This document shows, in pieces, positions 24,891 through 35,815 of a DNA stretch of 64,000 nucleotides; position 1 is the first letter of the stretch, and every line of letters starts with the position of its first letter. The notes under the pieces are model-generated. The model was not told the origin of the DNA. It made no database searches and was given only the letters and a program-made list of their open reading frames with translations. The stretch comes from Erigeron canadensis. Taxonomy: Eukaryota > Streptophyta > Magnoliopsida > Asterales > Asteraceae. The position numbers and the translations under genes were made by a program. The stretch covers positions 32,238,055-32,302,054 of the forward strand of contig NC_057762.1 in assembly GCF_010389155.1 (NCBI RefSeq). The letters are read 5' to 3'.

Positions 24891-27800
24891 ATGCGAGACC
24901 TGAAAACCCTGAAGGTTGAGTTTCATCATCCAACAAAAGCTGAAGTAAGTGGCTGACTTATATCTTTCAGTTATATTGTTTTATTTAATTTTCGACTTTT
25001 TTCATATATATTTTTGACATTGGCTGGCTAGGTACTCGTGCATACCATTAGTCTGCCAAAAGAAAGCACAGTGGGGGATCTGATTAACAACCTCAAGACA
25101 AAGGTATCTTTGCTTGCCTCTAATTAATTAACCATTAATATATATATATATATATATATATTGTTTCTCATTGCTAAAGCCGAGAGGTGGGCAATACCGG
25201 GCGTAGTTCATGGTTGAGTAATATTTTGAAATATATAATTATGTGCTGGTCGAATTTTGTAGCATTGGGTCGATTCATTTTTTACAGTGTTCATAAATAG
25301 TTGAATAATGTACGTGCTATACTGCTACCATGGTTACCAAAACCAATTCATTTTTAACCCAAGTTTTGTTAATGTACGTGTTTGATCAGTTGATCAATTT
25401 CTTTCCACAATTTTTTCTATTAAGCCCATTTGACCCGTTAAAGTAAAATATGATCAAAATTCACCAACTCATAAGTAAATGAGTTGAAGTTGCCACCTCT
25501 ACCTATTCTTTGTAACGACAAAATTTATGTGTTCAACTCACATGTCTAGTTTCAGACCTTATTTTGCAGCCCTCTAAAGCATATATATATATATCTCTTG
25601 AAAAATTATTTTAAGAATTTTTTTTTTTGCGAGAACCTTTGAGAACTTTTCAAATCAAGCTCAACCGATGATTGTTCTTTACATGGAAATTGTTTTTTCA
25701 TTGTTTTTTGAACAACTTATGTGTAATTTTAAAGTTTATAATTGTGTGGAGGCATGGATTATCATCCGTAATACAATTATGTGGAGATTTGGATTCTTGA
25801 TCACATGTGCACGAATATTGCTATGATCACATGTATGCAAGTCGGTCACATGTAATCATAACAATATTCGTGCACATGTAATCAAGAATTCAAATCTCCA
25901 CATAATTGTATAACGGATGATAATCCATGCCTCCACACAATTATAACTAAACTTCAAAATTACACATAAGTTATTCAAAAAACAATCAAAAAACAACTTT
26001 CATGTAAAGAATAATCATCGGTTGAGCTTGATTTGAAAAGTTCTCAAATGTTCTCGCAAAAAAAAAGGGTTCTCAAAATAACTTTTCACTATATATATAT
26101 ATATATGGTAACACTCCGGTGAGAACACTTTTAAAATAAGAACGGTAAGAACACTTAAAAACATCATTTTGATGCATCAAAAGTCCATAAAACTAACATA
26201 GTGCTTAACTAATTATCATTATTAATTAAGTGTTTAACAACACATTGATCATAAAACTAACACCGTTGTTAAACACTTAAATAATGATAATTAGTTGTGC
26301 ACTATGTCAGTTTTATGGACTTTTAATGCATCAAAATGATGATTTTAAGGTGTTTACACCGTTCTTATTTTAAAACTGTTCTTATTTGATTGCCCTATAT
26401 ATATATATAGGGAGAGAGAGGTTGTCCGACACCAAACCTTAGGTTTGTAACCCCTCACATACTAATATTTTATTATTTATTGTTTAATGAATAAATGTCT
26501 GGGCCCCCATGATTTTTATGGTTTAAAAAATCAATATGTGAGTGTCTGACATCTAAGCTTAGGTACCTAACAGCCTTATATTTTCATCCCCCATATATAT
26601 ATATATATGAAGAGGTTCAAATGAGAACCATGTAAATTGGAAGAACCATGAGAACCTTTTAATTATAACTTGGTGAACAAATTCATGCACATATGAACAT
26701 ATTAACTTATAACTAATATTGCCTATGTTCATATATGCATGATTCTCAATGAACCTTACCTATATATATATATATATATATATCATTTTCTATACTGACT
26801 GGTCAATGTATCACGGCACAGGTTGAGTTGTCGAATCAAGATGCAGAGCTTCGATTGGTTGAGGTTTTTTATCACAAGATTTACAAGGTATTGAACATAT
26901 ATGCATTTGCATATTTTTTTCATTTTTTGGCATTTTCCATGGGGTATGTACATGTGTACGAAACGCAGAACCTTATGTCATGCGATTATTAGAGTCAACT
27001 CTACCGGCCTTCTCGTCAATATAACCTGAAAACATTTGCCCTTGTAAACTTTGTTGTCCATAAGTTGACCTCTTATTTCTAACTCATCTAGTATTATTTA
27101 ACTATCATTCCTATTAATAATTCTAGTATTATTATCATTATATGCAGATTTTTCCTCTCGACGAAAAAATTGAGCACCTTATGGATCAGTACTGGACATT
27201 GCGTGCTGAGGAGGTATGCTCGATCTAAATATATTACTTGAGGTCGGAAAATCACTGGATTGTGGGTGGGTTGTGTAACGGCTAAAGTTTGCTCTTGTTA
27301 TAATGACTGATTATACGGTGAGTCAGCATTGGATGGTTTGGGTTGGGCGAACAAGTTTTTGCCCATTCGTTTCAGTTTTGTATCTAGTTTAGGTAACCAC
27401 GTACATAGTTACAAAAACTATTTTACTAAACTATCATATAAGACGGTTTAGAACATTTCAAGCTTTGAAGACATGTTAGATGACTTTTGACCAACGCACA
27501 CTTCTCATTATAGCTAATTTTAAAAGTTAAACCCGTTATGATCCGTCACACATAAATACAACTCGAATTGACCCATTCCCATAGGCTGTAACTGCCACTT
27601 CTAGTTTGCCCTGGGCACATTTACCATCCATATATCATTTTTCTTTTCTGCAAATTAAGGTCTTGAAAATTGAACCTAACTGCTTTTTTACAGATTCCAG
27701 AGGAGGAAAAGAAGCTGGGTCCCCAGGATCGTTTGATTCATGTATATCATTTTACAGAAGATGCTAATGGTGTATGTATTTATGTCTTTAATTAGTAGAT

Positions 27801-29083
27801 ATTTATTCATGTGCTTTTAGCTGTAATTTCATGGATGCAATATTGACATCTATACAACTTTGTACTAACAGCAACTTCTGAATTTTGGGGAACCATTTTT
27901 TTTGGTCATTCGAGAAGGTGAAACACTAGCTGAAATTAAAGCACGCATACAGAAGAAATTACAAGTTCCTGATGAGGAATTCTCCAAGGTATTTTTCTTC
28001 CGTCTGCCACTATATTAATTTTCCTCTTGAAGCATATTACTCGTACCATATTTGTGGATGCCTTTTACTCCGTTATCTTACTTTAAAACCATTATGTATC
28101 AGTGGAAGTTTGCATTTGTATCTTTGGGCCGGCCTACATACCTTCAGGATTCTGATGTTGTCTCCACCCGTTTTCAGGTTAACATTGATAGCTTTTCATC
28201 TCTATAGATATTATATATGTATGTATGTATGTATGAGTGTATTAACTAGATCTAGTGGGTATCTTTTGGCTTCAGGGACGAGACATTTATGGTGCTTGGG
28301 AACACTACTTGGGGTTGGAGCACTCCGAAAATACACACAAACGTTCATATGCTCCAAGTCAGGTATATTATTATTATTATGACATTGTGCTTTGAATCCT
28401 GAAACAAAAAGTTCATATATTTTTAGCAAGATATAATTTTAGCCCATACTTCCTAAAAAGGGTAAATGACTAAATGGGTGGGAACCCTCTGGTCTTATGT
28501 ACCGTCTTGGTACTCAAGGCACACACTGCATATAACTCATGCCCGGTAAGTCATTATTCTCACACATGGATCACAAGATATAGTTTCTCTACTTGTCTTT
28601 GGCAAATTTTGATCGAACATATGACTTCTAGCCTTCATCTGTGGTCCCATGTGGTCACATGATGGCGGTACCACTAGGGCTTCACTCCATTGCTTGTCCA
28701 TACTAATGAGATTAAATTAGTTAAAAAGGTCTACCGGGGACAAATATGGATTAATGACTAAAGACTATGATTGTTTACGCAATTAATATACAAATGAGGT
28801 TTCCGTATATAGAAAAGTAGAACGGTTTTTGTAATGGAAATAGAAATCTCAAATTCGTAATTCTGTTTTAGCAGTTGACGTGAAACTGAATATTATATCA
28901 ACCAATACAGAATGTTTTATCCAACATTATAAAACTGATCATCACGAGTGTCGAACTAATCTGATGACCAGTTCCAAAACACAAACCCATACACCACCAA
29001 AATTTTTACAACATTTAAAAGTGATTAAACAATAATATTGGTTTTTGTAGAATGGAAACACATCCAAGAAGCTAGAAGCATAA
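24891..29083 (+). CDS. Free-standing UBP12/13 C-terminal UBL protein (copy B)
   Basis: Nine exons join into one open frame of 215 residues: 24891-24944, 25032-25103, 26822-26887, 27148-27213, 27694-27771, 27872-27988, 28103-28177, 28276-28362 and 29051-29083. All junctions are GT/AG and all are phase 0. The start MRDLKTLKVEFHHPTK sits inside what is an internal exon in copy A, and the product runs through WKFAFVSLGRPTYLQD and GRDIYGAWEHYLGLEH to a shortened tail NGNTSKKLEA. This is the distal part of the UBP12/13 (USP7-type) C terminus, the tandem ubiquitin-like region that in USP7 regulates the catalytic core. There is no protease domain. The uninterrupted frame contrasts with copies A and C and hints at use, but expression and start codon are unproven. 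Intron 2 (25104-26821) holds four (TA)n-bounded elements. A retains no intron where B has one at 27772-27871. Confidence 0.6.
25594..26090. mobile_element. 500-bp near-perfect foldback element between TA repeats
   Basis: The two halves are inverted copies around a centre near 25840. TTTCAAATCAAGCTCAACCG in the left arm, GGCATGGATTATCATCCGT and GTGCACGAATATTG all recur inverted in the right arm. (AT)n runs lie at both outer edges. No coding capacity. The arms could fold into a very long hairpin in pre-mRNA of copy B. Confidence 0.85.
26107..26395. mobile_element. Foldback MITE family F1, copy 1 (internally deleted)
   Basis: The ends are inverted: GAACACTTAAAAACATCATT and TTTTGATGCATCAAAAGTCC on the left recur inverted on the right. 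Both outer sides are (TA)n. The element shares ends and arms with 42466-42844, but lacks that copy's central AAAACGTGATTTTT palindrome. Confidence 0.8.
26410..26592. mobile_element. (TA)n-bounded MITE family F2, copy 1
   Basis: On its minus strand the right end reads GGCTGTTAGGTACCTAAGC...GTCAGACACTCACATA; the left end carries GTCCGACACC...CCTCACATA. The same end sequences occur at 34644-34811. (TA)n flanks both sides. Length about 180 bp, no coding capacity. Confidence 0.65.
26609..26760. mobile_element. (TA)n-bounded short MITE-like element
   Basis: The left end GAGGTTCAAATGAGAACCATG is imperfectly mirrored by the complement of ATGATTCTCAATGAACCTTACC at the right. (TA)n runs lie on both sides. 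About 150 bp, no coding capacity. Confidence 0.55.
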
Positions 29084-30540
29084 CATCAGCAAAGGTTGTA
29101 CCAGTTTGTTTACCATCTTTTAAAAGATGCGCAAGGACATTCTGGGAAATTAATGTTAGATGAATGAAGGCGACATAGCACCAACCGAAACCTAATCTTA
29201 GTGACGGTTGCGTTTATGTGGAATAGTGCTGCTTGTTTTCTCTTTTAATTCGCTATTATGTTGTTTAAAAGAATTTGTGTGGAACGCTTGTTTTCTCTTT
29301 TAATTGGCTATTATGTTGTTTAAAAAACCAGAAACCGTTGTAGTGTTGTTAAATCCCTTTTCTGACAATGGCGATGGCAATGGACTTTTCTTTTTAACTG
29401 TTTGCTGTCGGAGCTTATATCAAGTATTAGGTTTTAGTCCCTTGATTCATCTCATTGGAATATGCCCAAATTAAGACCATCCGTCTTGACATGGGTTTTT
29501 CCCCTTTCACGCCGAACCATAAGGGGAAACGCTTGGAGGGTGATGGTGAAAGCAGATGTGAACGCCCAAATTAGTGACCGGGTTAGTGTTGGGGATGGCA
29601 AGGTGAAAGCATTTCTTTATTGAGCAGTATTGGTTTTCTTTCTTTCTTTCTATATTTCTTTTTTTTTTTTCGTTGAGAAAGGTTGAAGGTAAAATATTCA
29701 ACGTTAGTGGCGAGAATTGACGTTGCAACTTTATAACTAAATTCGGTGTAAACGGGAGGAGATGGTTTAATGTTTGAATCTATTGCTCATGTTTACATTG
29801 GCATGTACCACAAGTGACATTATATTTCGTGACAATGTTTTTAGAAACAAATTGAAAGTGTCGTTTTAATGACACGTTTTAAAAGCTTTTAGTTTTTTAC
29901 TTTTTAATGACATTATTTCGTAACAATATTTTTATTAAGAGTATTTTTTTTTCTTAAAACAATATCTCCACTTTTTTCGTATGCAGATGAAATGTTTTGA
30001 TTATTAGTGACACCTTTATAACGTCTAAAAATATTTTATTATTTTTAGTTACACTTTAATAATACGAGTAACATTTCTATTGTCTCTGAGCGGCGAGGCA
30101 TCCTCTTGGAATGATGCAATTGGGCTATTCAGTCTGGGCTTCGACTGGTTGGGGCTATCTGATATGGGCCATCTCCAGTGGAGTTACGCGTATATGAGAT
30201 TTTTGTGGGCGTATTCAAAAATATAAAAAAAGGGAAAATTATACTTTTGGTCCCTGAACTTGACACATTTTTCACTTTTAGTCACTAAACTTTAAAAATT
30301 GCAAATTATACACTGATGCCAAATATATGTTATGAAGGAACCTTAATGTTAAACTAGTATCAAGCTTGGCAAGGGGATTCTTAGAAGAATTTACCATCAC
30401 AGTAAATGCTTGATTTATATATTTTCCCTTATACGTAATCGCAAATCTTGGATCTTTAATTTGTTTCAAGCTCATTTAAGATTCAGATTTTTCCTAACAG
30501 GTAGTCACAGCTTAGAGAGTTCTTTTGGGTATACGCCTAA
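29084..30540. other. Duplicated 3' flank and gene-free spacer
   Basis: Up to about 29400 the sequence matches the 3' flank of copy A (18207-18480), including AGAAGCATAACATCAG and TGTTTACCATCTTTTAAA, so the duplication extended past the gene. A tandem repeat of GGAATRGTGC...TATGTTGTTTAAAA lies at 29220-29320. From 30230 the sequence resembles one end of a MULE-type MITE (TTATACTTTTGGTCCCTGAA), with no matching second end seen. Confidence 0.6.
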
Positions 30541-30551
30541 TCTGGTTAACA

Positions 30552-32650
30552 ATGGAGACAAATACTTCAAGAAATGATTAGTTTAAATGGTTCTAATTAT
30601 CAGTTATGGAAATTAAGGATGGAAGATCTTCTTTATGTTAATGGAGTTCATGAGCCAGTTTTTTGTAGTGAAAAGCCTGCAGGCAAGACAAATGAAGCAT
30701 GGAACTCATTACACCGTCAGGTTTGTGGGTATATTCGACAATGGGTTGATGACAATGTAATTAATCTTGTTATTGGTGAAGTAAATGCCCGTACACTATG
30801 GAGTAAGCTTGAACAACTATATGCCCGAAAGACAAGTAATAGTATATTGTCCTTGATCAAACAACTGATGGATCTGAAGTACCATGATGGTACAGCAATG
30901 TCGGGTCACTTGAATATTTTTGAAGGAATCATTAAGCAACTTTCTGAAGTTGGTATTACATTTGATGATGAGGTTCAAGGTTTATGGCTTCTTAGTACTT
31001 TACCAGATCCGTGGAAAACTATTTCATTATCAAAATCAGTACCAGATGATGACGGTGTTATTTCTATGAAGTTGGCTAAATACGCTGTTCTAAATGAGGA
31101 GATGAAAAGAAAGTCACAAGCATCCACTGCACACTCAGAGTCATATATGACTATAAAGGTTACCTACTTACCACTTCCCGTTACCATTTAATAGATAGAA
31201 CTTTATATGTCATTTTGTTAAATTTTTCTAACTAGGTTGCTCGTGATAAAGACTTTCATTACCAGATAGGGAAAAATATATTTTTTGATTTAGTGGATCA
31301 GGATAGCATTCCTATTTTCTGTGTCCAGAACGAAACCACTTTTACTTCTTTCAAGGTATGTCTGGTTACTTGCTAACCTTTATTATTCCATGTAATTATA
31401 TCTTACATATTGACATGATTCTCACTTTAGTAATATTCAAATACTGTCTATCAGGAGCTAGTAGCCAAAGTATGTGGTATACCAATGGAGTGGTTTCTGG
31501 CTTTGGGCAAAGCGCGAAAATCATACTTACCGCCCACATCGTCCATTGACTGCTCTAGAAGAAGCTAAATATGTATGTACCACTCATATCTCTTTTTCTT
31601 ACAGCATATGATTAGGAATGGACTTTGTGCTAAATAATGTGTTAAACGAGTGCTTAAAGTGGAAAATTTGGATGGACATAAGTAGCCACAAAGCATGGAA
31701 GATGAACACACTTATTTGCACCTTGGATATCAAGTTTTCAAAACACTTGATGTAACGTTATCTACAGGTCTTAGTCTTAGTAATGACATGGCATACTCGT
31801 CTATAGCTAATGCTGACCTTGTTGAGTTTTGTCATTTTGACCTGGAAACAGCCCAAAGTTAGTCTTTTTGGAAAGGCACCAGTCCAAAGTTAGTTTGGAG
31901 TATCTTTTTATGTAATCTGCTCTTTAAACAGAGATCCCTCTCTGCTTTACCCGTTTACCCAAGGCACACTTTCTATATCTCCTCGGTCTTGAAAGAATAA
32001 TGCTTTACTTTGCAGTTATAGTCATTAGAATTTTGTTCATCCACGGTTTGCTTTATATCATGCCAAATATTTTGTGTTTTTAGGTTGGACATTTGAGAGA
32101 GTTTAAACAGGATAACAAACGAGCTTAAATTGTTTCTGGAGGTAGAACTTGGACAGGTAATATGTTTCGTTTCTACCTTTTTATACTTATTCAACTTCCT
32201 ACTATTTCGAAATTTTTAGTAAGTTGCAGAGAGATCTTTACAAAGATCTCTGTTTCTTTTATTGATGTAGTATTCGCAGACAGTTCCACCACCTAGAAAA
32301 ACCAAGGAGGATATCTTACTTTTCATCAAGCTGTACGACCCTCTAAAAGAGTCACTTCGGTCCCCTCTATTTCTTCTCTCTTTTCCCTCCCTTTCTCTTT
32401 ATTATACCATATTACCATTTGTTCAATTATATTGTGGTATGTTATGTTCTTTTGTCTATCGATCTTGTTTAACTTTTTATTTGCTTTCAGAAACCTCTTC
32501 ATATTGGAACAGTTAAATGTCGCTATCCCGATGTTCCATCTTATATGGAGTATATTCGTAATCGTTAGGTATAGCGTCAAACCTGGATATGATGCCACTT
32601 CTTGAGTTCAGCAAAAACTAGAAATCGTATAACTCCGTTCTCTAATATGA
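30552..32650 (+). pseudogene. Gag-UBP12/13-like pseudogene, 5' half only (copy C)
   Basis: A gag head is followed by UBP-like exons at 31236-31355 (VARDKDFHYQIGKNIFFDLV), about 31455-31573, 32084-32156, 32271-32359 and the remainder of an exon ending about 32569 (VKCRYPDVPSYMEYIRNR then stop). The exon corresponding to copy A 10434 has lost an internal segment, the 32084 exon is frameshifted, and two whole exons plus half of the next are missing. The deletion breakpoint falls within an exon, so the exonic CTTTCAG now looks like a splice acceptor. Homology ends near 32650. Not functional as a UBP. Confidence 0.8.
30574..31185 (+). pseudogene. Copia-type gag-like head of copy C, uninterrupted
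   Basis: An open frame of about 200 codons from [20 protein letters not shown] through [29 protein letters not shown] and [13 protein letters not shown]. It matches the gag-like domain in copy A at the same place relative to the UBP exons. The start shared with copy A (ATGGAGACAAATACT, 30552) is knocked out of frame by one extra base. The frame ends SESYMTIK, just before a GT that aligns with the donor after YTIIK in copy A. No zinc knuckle, protease or LTR was found. Confidence 0.8.
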
Positions 32651-33930
32651 CCACTGACTATCAATGGATGCTATCCAATGCTGCTATTACAACAAACCGC
32701 CAGGTTATTTTGGTTCAGTTAGTTTAGTTGTGTTGGTCCAAACTGTTGAACATCTGTATTATCTGCTAATGGTTGTCTCGACTTTCATGGTTTGGTATTT
32801 TGCTCAAGTTTCTATTGTTAATGGCACTTTTGATTAAGAATAGTTTAAGATGGATCACATGCGGTTTATCTAAAGCCCTATTGTTTACTGTCTCTTCTTA
32901 ATTCAACTTTCGGTTGTGGTAACATATTTCTAAGTAAGAAGAGTCTATAGCCGTCCACCAAGATTTATATTTTATAGATATGAAACATTTTATGCGTAGT
33001 CCATTGCACAGCCAAAGACAACAGTTACATCTACAAGATCCGGTTTTCTGAGTTTATTTTTTTAATATTAGCATTTTTCTGATAGAATTATTTCTATTTA
33101 ATACAGCTGATGTGAAAGTGAAATGATAGGTACATTTAATCGAGTCATCTTTTTATACACATCAAAGACTAGTAAAGGGTATTTCTTGTCTCTTAAATGT
33201 TTTCAAAAGTACTTATGTTACAAGTTGCATCTTCTAAGACAAGACAAATTATAAATGGGGGTGCTTATTCCTCTAATTAACTTACCTTAAAGAACGTTAA
33301 CATTAAATAATCAAAGGAGAAAACAAGAATTAGTTTGGAAATTCCTCTTTTAATCGTATCGTCGTTAAGGTTAGATTCACAACATGGCATTATTTTAAAC
33401 TTTTTTATTTTCCTGAATGCCAATTAACTAGTTACCATGAATTAGCTAACCAATCCCTTATTATTTGTTTTTTACGAATAATATTTGTGTGTATATATAT
33501 ATATATATATATATTGAAAAATAAAATGAGAACCAAAAAATGTGGATAACTATGAAAACTTTTTTGATAGGGGTAATTTTGTAGTTCAATAAGCATATAA
33601 ATATAAATACTAATTTAATTAAATATCCCTCAAATATTTTCATAATGTTGACCCATTATTCAATATTTACAATATTATCCATTCATTTCCTACGTATTTT
33701 TTTTCTTAACTTAATAAAGTATATTTCAAAAAGATTTAGTTTGGTTAAAATGTAATATTTATGCTAATAAAATAATTATTACGTTTCTTGTTGTGAATGG
33801 GTCTTAACACCATCCAAAAAATAAAATTGAAAATTTTACACTTATTTCCCCATAATAATAATTTTAATAGATTAAGAAATTAGCTGGTAATTACATTTCA
33901 TTCACATATTAAGCCTTAGTTTATTAAAGA
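32651..33930. other. Gene-free AT-rich spacer
   Basis: No coding region is supported. It contains a (TA)n run at 33491-33514 followed by a motif (AAAATGAGAACC) that also begins other TA-flanked elements in the window. Confidence 0.45.
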
Positions 33931-33934
33931 TTTT

Positions 33935-34245
33935 ACATATGAAAATCATCATATATATGTGTAAATAAAAGTTGTATACACGTGAACATCATCGTCCACA
34001 TGTGTATATAAAAGTTGTTTAGATTTGAACATCATCATACATATGTGTTATAAAAGTTGTCTACATATGCACATTATCGTCCAAATGTGTATATAAAAGT
34101 TGTTTAGATTCGAACATCATCATACATATGTGTTCTAAAAGTTGTTTACATGTGATTATCATCGTCCACATTTGTATATAAAAGTTATTTACACATGAAC
34201 ATCATCATACACATGTGTTAATAAAAATTGTTCACATGTGCACGT
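33935..34245. repeat. Minisatellite, about 45-bp units in alternating pairs
   Basis: About seven imperfect units built on ATATAAAAGTTGTTTA-CATGTGAACATCATC. Units alternate between a CATCGTCCACATGTG form and a CATCATACATATGTG form, giving a higher-order period near 90 bp. It lies inside a 1.1-kb segment bounded by TA repeats (33491 and 34615). Confidence 0.8.
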
Positions 34246-34643
34246 AATTCATATATGACTGTTTTTAAGTACACTTGTAAAAGTTGTAAAAAAATATGTA
34301 CCAATATATTTTTGTTATGTTAATGTTTAGAAAATTGTGTATTTATAAAAGTCGTAATCCACGAAATATTATAAAATTTTGAAATCAAGTAACCATTTGA
34401 ATTGTCAAATTGTGGGTGCCGGATTTATTGGACATTTAGAAGAAGTTACGGTTTCTTAGTCATTTTTTAATTCCTTGTTTACCCTTTTACATTTTATAAT
34501 AATTTATTTATTATTTTAAATGCATATTATTTATTAGCCATTGATTAATCTCATCTAATGGTTTAAAATAGTTCACGCAGTTTTTGACAAATAATTAGTT
34601 CTCGTAATAACTTAAATATATATATATATTATATACATATATA

Positions 34644-34811
34644 TGGAAAAGTGAGTATGGAGCTGTTATGCATTTAACTTGGGTGAAAAACCTTTCACAT
34701 ACTACTTTTTTTATATTTTGAATAAATACTTGGGTTTACCTTTAAAAAAAAATGTATGTGAGGGGTTTTCACCCAACTTGGATACCTAACAGCCTTATAT
34801 TCTCTTCTCCC
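34644..34811. mobile_element. (TA)n-bounded MITE family F2, copy 2
   Basis: The left end (GGAGCTGTTATGCATTTAAC, TTGGGTGAAAAACCTTTCAC) is mirrored at the right by GTGAGGGGTTTTCACCCAAC and GGATACCTAACAGCC. The right-end block CCTAACAGCCTTATATT is shared with 26564-26584. (TA)n on both sides. Confidence 0.7.
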
Positions 34812-34900
34812 ATATATATATATATATATATATATATTCTTTCACTACTCGTATGATGTATGGATTGACATTATATATAAAAAATTATCATTCTTAAGTA

Positions 34901-34930
34901 CTCTGGTGCGAATCACGGGGGTTCTCCTAG
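34901..34930 (+). mobile_element. Decayed Helitron-type 3' terminus
   Basis: GGTGCGAATCACGGGGG followed by TTCTCCTAG and T has the layout of a Helitron 3' end, but the hairpin stem is degraded. No 5' end was paired with it. Confidence 0.35.
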
Positions 34931-35391
34931 TTTTATATACTCTAACTAGTCCTAATTGATACATGTACGATGTATGGTAGCTATATGAATTGTATCATAA
35001 ATTTTTTTGAATATGCCTCATACATGATTTGTGAATATGAAATAAATTATGGTTAAAGTAAACCGATGATCGAAGTTAAGTTATAATAAACAATAATATA
35101 ATGATAAATATAATATATGTTTAGTTAATATTTTGGATGTACCTTAAATTTTTACAATCACAAAATCGAAACTTGTAAGCATAGTGGATGACAACAAATA
35201 GTCTTGTAATTTTGGATGTAAATTCAACTTTTTGAAGTCTTCATGTTATTAACTTATTATAAGTAATAGGAGTTGGATATTGAGAAGGAAAAAAAACAAT
35301 TTTATTAATGAGAAAACGATCAATCTAAAACTTGTAACTATAAGCTAAGAGTTAGAGTTTATATCTAAATCGATCTAATAAGAAAATTGAA

Positions 35392-35470
35392 TCTATATAC
35401 AATTATAAAAGCTAATTTAATAAAATAAATAAATTAAAAAGACACGTGTCAATCAAGAATTACGCCACGT
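35392..35470 (+). mobile_element. Possible Helitron 5' terminus
   Basis: TCTATATACAATTATAAAAG after an A, followed within 80 bp by ACACGTGTC and CCACGTGTC, resembles 5' ends of plant Helitrons. No 3' end was identified downstream, so it may be a solo remnant. It lies 420 bp upstream of the first DET2-like gene. Confidence 0.35.
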
Positions 35471-35582
35471 GTCGTTTAAAGAATATCTAATCATGTTTTA
35501 GTTTATTGATAAATTAGTAACTTGCATATATAAGCATTACGATTTCACGTTGTAATAACTACTATACTTTTTCCTCGGTCAA

Positions 35583-35592
35583 TATATATAAA
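35583..35592 (+). promoter_or_regulatory. Probable TATA box of DET2-like gene 1
   Basis: TATATATAAA lies about 225 bp before the start codon and is followed by GTCAAC. The same TATA-GTCAAC arrangement occurs about 233 bp before gene 2, so the core promoter was duplicated with the gene. Confidence 0.5.
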
Positions 35593-35815
35593 GTCAACAT
35601 ACCGAGATATCTTTTCACACAACTTCAAGTTTTAGACATTAGAATTCATTTTTCTTTTGTTCACCAAGGCCGGTGTCTCCATCCCATGGAGAATTGCTGA
35701 TCACAAAACAAAATGTGGTCCTTATCATGTAAAACTGTCTATATATAGAGATATTTATTCACCATCAATATTTAACACGTTTATACAAAGCACAAAATTC
35801 GCCTATAGACGAAAA

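Noticed and set aside
9332..31185. Intact Copia retrotransposons
   Set aside because: Only gag-like domains are present; no LTRs, primer-binding site, integrase or reverse transcriptase was found nearby.
33935..34245. CRISPR-like array
   Set aside because: Units are imperfect, directly adjacent and lack unique spacers; it is a plant minisatellite.
35657..35815. Upstream in-frame start extending DET2-like protein 1 by 53 residues
   Set aside because: The extension is not conserved before gene 2, and the shared MKIPIL start gives the usual family length.
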